This document shows, piece after piece, positions 61,001 to 64,000 of a DNA stretch of 64,000 bases (the first letter of the stretch is position 1; each line of letters opens with the position of its first letter). A program made the translations under genes and the position numbers. The notes under the pieces are model-generated. The model was not told the origin of the DNA. It saw nothing but the letters and a program-made list of their open reading frames with translations, and searched no databases. The DNA is taken from contig CM043942.1 in the NCBI GenBank assembly GCA_014529385.2, positions 49,045,274 through 49,109,273 of the forward strand, written 5' to 3'. Source of the stretch: Adiantum capillus-veneris. Its lineage: Eukaryota > Streptophyta > Polypodiopsida > Polypodiales > Pteridaceae.

Positions 61001-63591
61001 TTCTTTGCGGCCTGAGGACACAAATATATTCTTCGATGACCTAGTCACAAAGTACGCACGCCGTCCACCTGATCTACAGTGCTTATGCTTGGCTGAATAT
61101 GCTAGCAACTACAAGCTCGTTCATGGCTGTCCTCAAAAGAACAAAAAAACTCGCATTATTAGGTTTATCAATTTCAAATTGGAGAAGAACTCTGAGAGAC
61201 ATTATCATGAGCTTTGTTTATTGTTTTTACCATTCATTGGTGAAGAGTCAACCTTTGAACCGACACCTAGCTCTTGGAGAGAGAAATATATCACACACTC
61301 TCAAACAATAAATGAGAACCGTCAAAAATTCTCAAGCTTGGAGACCACAACTTCAACCATTGTGGAGTCCTCAATGAACACTTCATCAAGTGCAGAAACA
61401 ATGGAAATTCACAAATACAATCTAGATCTTGATCTTCAAGGACCTCCACTTGCAGCGAGGTCGCTCCCTCTTTCTAAGAAGCTCGCACTACGAACGAGCA
61501 ATACCATTCATTAGTTGAAAAATTAAACACTGATCAACGATCCCTTTATGATGACATTTTAACCAGGAATTGATTGAAGCCAATGAAGCCTATTCATCTT
61601 TTCTTGACGGGAGGTGCAGCGACAGGGAAGACTTTCGTGCTGCAAACTATAGTCCAAGGGTTGATTCGACACTACAACTTGGCGATTCAACTTGACATTG
61701 AACTCCCCACAGCTTTACTAATGGCATATACTGGCAAAGCAGCATTCAATATTGGGGGGACAACAATTCACTCTGCATTGCGTCCACCACTCATGCATCA
61801 AGCTTATGTCAACCTCTTTTCTAGCAGCCTTGCTGAACTTTCACAATTATACAAAAACCTCAAACTAGTTATGTTTGATGAGGCCTCCTTGATAGGCAAC
61901 AGACTTCTAAGAATCATAGATATAAGACTTCACAACATCAAGCATAACCACATTGAACCATTTGGTGGTTTGGACGTAATTTTTTGTGGAGATCTTTGTC
62001 AAGCTAGCCCAGTTCAGGACCGTTGGATCTTTTGCGAGCCACAAGAACCAATTGAATTGCTCACACCCTCTTTTTGGCACACACATATCAAATGCCATGA
62101 GTTAACACAAATAATGCACCAATCAGACACAAAAAATTTATTTATGTTCTCAACAGAATACGGAAGGCTCAACAAACAGACGAAGATTTGCTCTATGTGA
62201 ACTCTACTCTTAGAAACAAATTGTTTGACAAATTCATGATACCTCATCTATTCTACACAAAAAAATTGAAGAACGAACATAATCAACTTGTTTTCAATGG
62301 CTTGGCTACCCAGACATACATAGTACACGCGAAAGACACTTTCCACAAAACATGCTCTAAAAATCTTGTCGTTCCAAATGATCCTCAGATGACTGCGGGT
62401 TTGACAACCACCTTGGAGCTAAAACGTGAAATGATAGTTGAGGTTTCTAGTGGCAACATCAACATAGACGACGGTCTAGTGAATGGTGCAGATGGTATTC
62501 TCAAACACGTAGAAAAAAGGAACAATTCGCATATCGCATGGATACATTTCTTCGACATTTCAACAGGGGCAAAACAACGAGCTGAAAATTCACGTCTCTA
62601 CACTCAATCTATAGAACACCACTGGACACCCATCTTTGAAACAACAAAAGAATTCCAGGTTGGGAAGAACTTGCTGAATAGCGTATCCAGGACACAGCTC
62701 CCCATTCAAGCAGCAAATGCACGAATTATTCATAGGTCACAAGACTTGACAATGCAAGCGGTTGCATTTGACCCAACAACAATCAATGCGCATGGCTTGG
62801 TTTACACATCTCTTTCTCGATTCAAGGATCCCGTTAATCTTCACATCCTCAAACCAATACTTGCAAACCAAATCAAAGTTGATGCAATCGTGCTCACTGA
62901 GTTGGAGAGACTAAAAAACAACGCCAGATGGGAACACTTGATCTCCTTGCTTTCCCACTTCCAAGAGACACACTACATCATTCAATCCCTAAATGTTGTC
63001 TCCATCCAGAAGCATCTTCACCAAATTAAAAGTGATCCAAATTTAATGATGTCAGACATTCTATGCCTCCAAGAAACAAGACAAAACACTTTCTTTAACC
63101 CACTTGCACCAGATTTCAACCACATTCATTATTACAACAAATTTGGTATGTCAATCTTTCACAAGGACCATGTCATTGTTCACTCCACAAAGAAACTATC
63201 AGCCCTTGGAATTGAAGTCATTGAAGCTTTCATTTCTATACACGGAGAACTTTTGCTCCATGTAGTCTCAGTTTACAAATCACCAAAAATTCCATTGGAT
63301 TCCTTGCTACTAATACTAAAGAGTGTGATCCATGCAGCTGCCGACATTGAAGCAAGCATCATCATTGGCAACTTCAACATTGACAACAACCTCAAAAATA
63401 CTCACTATCAACACTTGGAAAGGGAACTACACTCTCATGGATACAAACAACAAATCCATGATGTGACCACAGTGTACAACTCGAAGCTCGATCACATTTG
63501 GCCAAAAACTCTTATGCCATCCACAGTATCAGGGACGAGATTTTTCTTTTGGTCAGATCACTCTTCTATACATCTTTTGCTCCCAAAGTAA
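58058..63591 (+). pseudogene. Rep - PIF1 helicase - EEP nuclease gene of element B, disrupted
   Basis: The ATG is at 58058, 43 bases after the RPA-like stop. An N-terminal region (to about 58570) may be OTU-like. Next come a SANT/Myb-like segment (WSKDDIACLTTLINENPF, about 58575-58730) and a Cys cluster (YPCASCNGLFF, then CVACKRA, 58810-58960). A DUF6570-like block starts near 59030 (RRLVSLRIPFAQIRELTYEG). The Rep domain (59880-60760) has FFITFSCAEQ, an intact HxH at 60201-60209 and Tyr codons at 60729 and 60741. The helicase from about 61500 has intact GGAATGKT (61609-61632), VMFDEASLIG, GGLDVIFCGDLCQ and YTSLSR. The EEP nuclease (62980-63591) has LQET, GNFN at 63367 (Asp to Asn) and SDH at 63553. 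Damage: TGAs at 59015 and 61571, and frameshifts near 59612, 60105, 61495 and 62132, two of them in A-runs. Confidence 0.82.
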
Positions 63592-64000
63592 AACCCCTCT
63601 CCCTCCCCCCCCCCCCCCCTCTCTCTCTCTTCCTCTCCCCTCCCTCCCATTAAACAAAAGCAAAAACACATGAAACTACAACATTCACTTCCTTTGCCAA
63701 GCTTTTTCCAGATGTATACACAAGCGCAAGATATTTTAACATTTGATATTCCTCTTTATCACTTGCGAATCTTTTCCTGTTGTCTTGATTTCATATATGC
63801 ACGCCTCGTGAAATTTTCACTCTTTTCAATAACTGCAGAGCTTGGGCTAAACACAATTGAGTATGAAATATGCTTTTTTGAAACTCAGTGAGAAAGAAGA
63901 GCAACTCTACTTACATTTGAGACAGAGAGTGCCGATTTAGTACGAGAGTTTTTTGTTCATCCATCAAGGGCAGGCCTCGTGATTTTATCACTTGTTTAAA
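63592..64000. other. Sequence after element B; C-run and CT-rich patch
   Basis: A C-run at 63606-63619 followed by CT repeats lies just after the EEP stop. The remaining 350 bases have one short open frame with no domain. The terminus of element B may lie here but no hairpin or terminal repeat could be matched with confidence. Confidence 0.4.

Noticed and set aside
63670..63891. Small gene after element B
   Set aside because: A 73-codon frame without a domain, codon bias or context. Left as unassigned sequence.

Overview
This window looks like a repeat-rich intergenic stretch of a large land-plant nuclear genome. The evidence is GT-AG introns of 70-120 bp, PPR and BTB/POZ gene fragments of plant type, initiator-Met-primed Ty1/copia elements, plant-style LINEs, and many long CT/GA/CA microsatellites. 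The proteins do not look like familiar angiosperm copies, and a fern or lycophyte is my best guess (inference only). No intact host gene is visible. Almost every recognisable coding segment carries stops or frameshifts.

Layout, left to right. 1-6.3 kb: a short motif repeated four times, a SWIM-zinc-finger relic, a SINE with a 16-bp target duplication, a 68-bp near-perfect hairpin, the first exon of a BTB/POZ gene with a lost start and an in-frame TGA, and a copia reverse transcriptase scrap. 6.35-8.72 kb: an LTR retrotransposon deleted to LTR-PBS-stub-LTR, with a small TIR element inside the 3' LTR. 8.7-21.8 kb: a gag scrap, an old LINE, two copies of a long-TIR MITE family, a PPR pseudogene, an array of palindromes, and a 1.1-kb segment repeated near 49.5-50.6 kb. 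21.9-29.8 kb: Helentron-like element A. 29.9-32.6 kb: a three-level nest (repeat R, then a 5'-truncated LINE, then a TRIM) whose empty site is at 50.8-51.3 kb. 34.4-40.4 kb: a near full-length but decayed LINE. 40.8-41.3 kb: a second PPR fragment. 42.1-47.3 kb: a complete minus-strand Ty1/copia element inserted in frame into a roughly 270-codon ORF. 49.5-53.7 kb: duplicated repeats. 53.7-63.6 kb: Helentron-like element B, itself interrupted by a 2.6-kb insertion.

The most interesting content is the pair of Helentron-like (Helitron2-type) elements. Each has an intron-containing RPA-like single-strand-binding protein gene, then a large replication gene. The large gene contains, in order, a possible OTU-like region, a Myb/SANT-like helix-turn-helix, a Cys-rich finger, a DUF6570-like block, a Rolling-circle Rep with HxH and YxxxY, a PIF1-type helicase, and a C-terminal EEP (AP-endonuclease-like) nuclease. 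The two copies are clearly diverged paralogues with damage at different places, so together they show what the ancestral element encoded.
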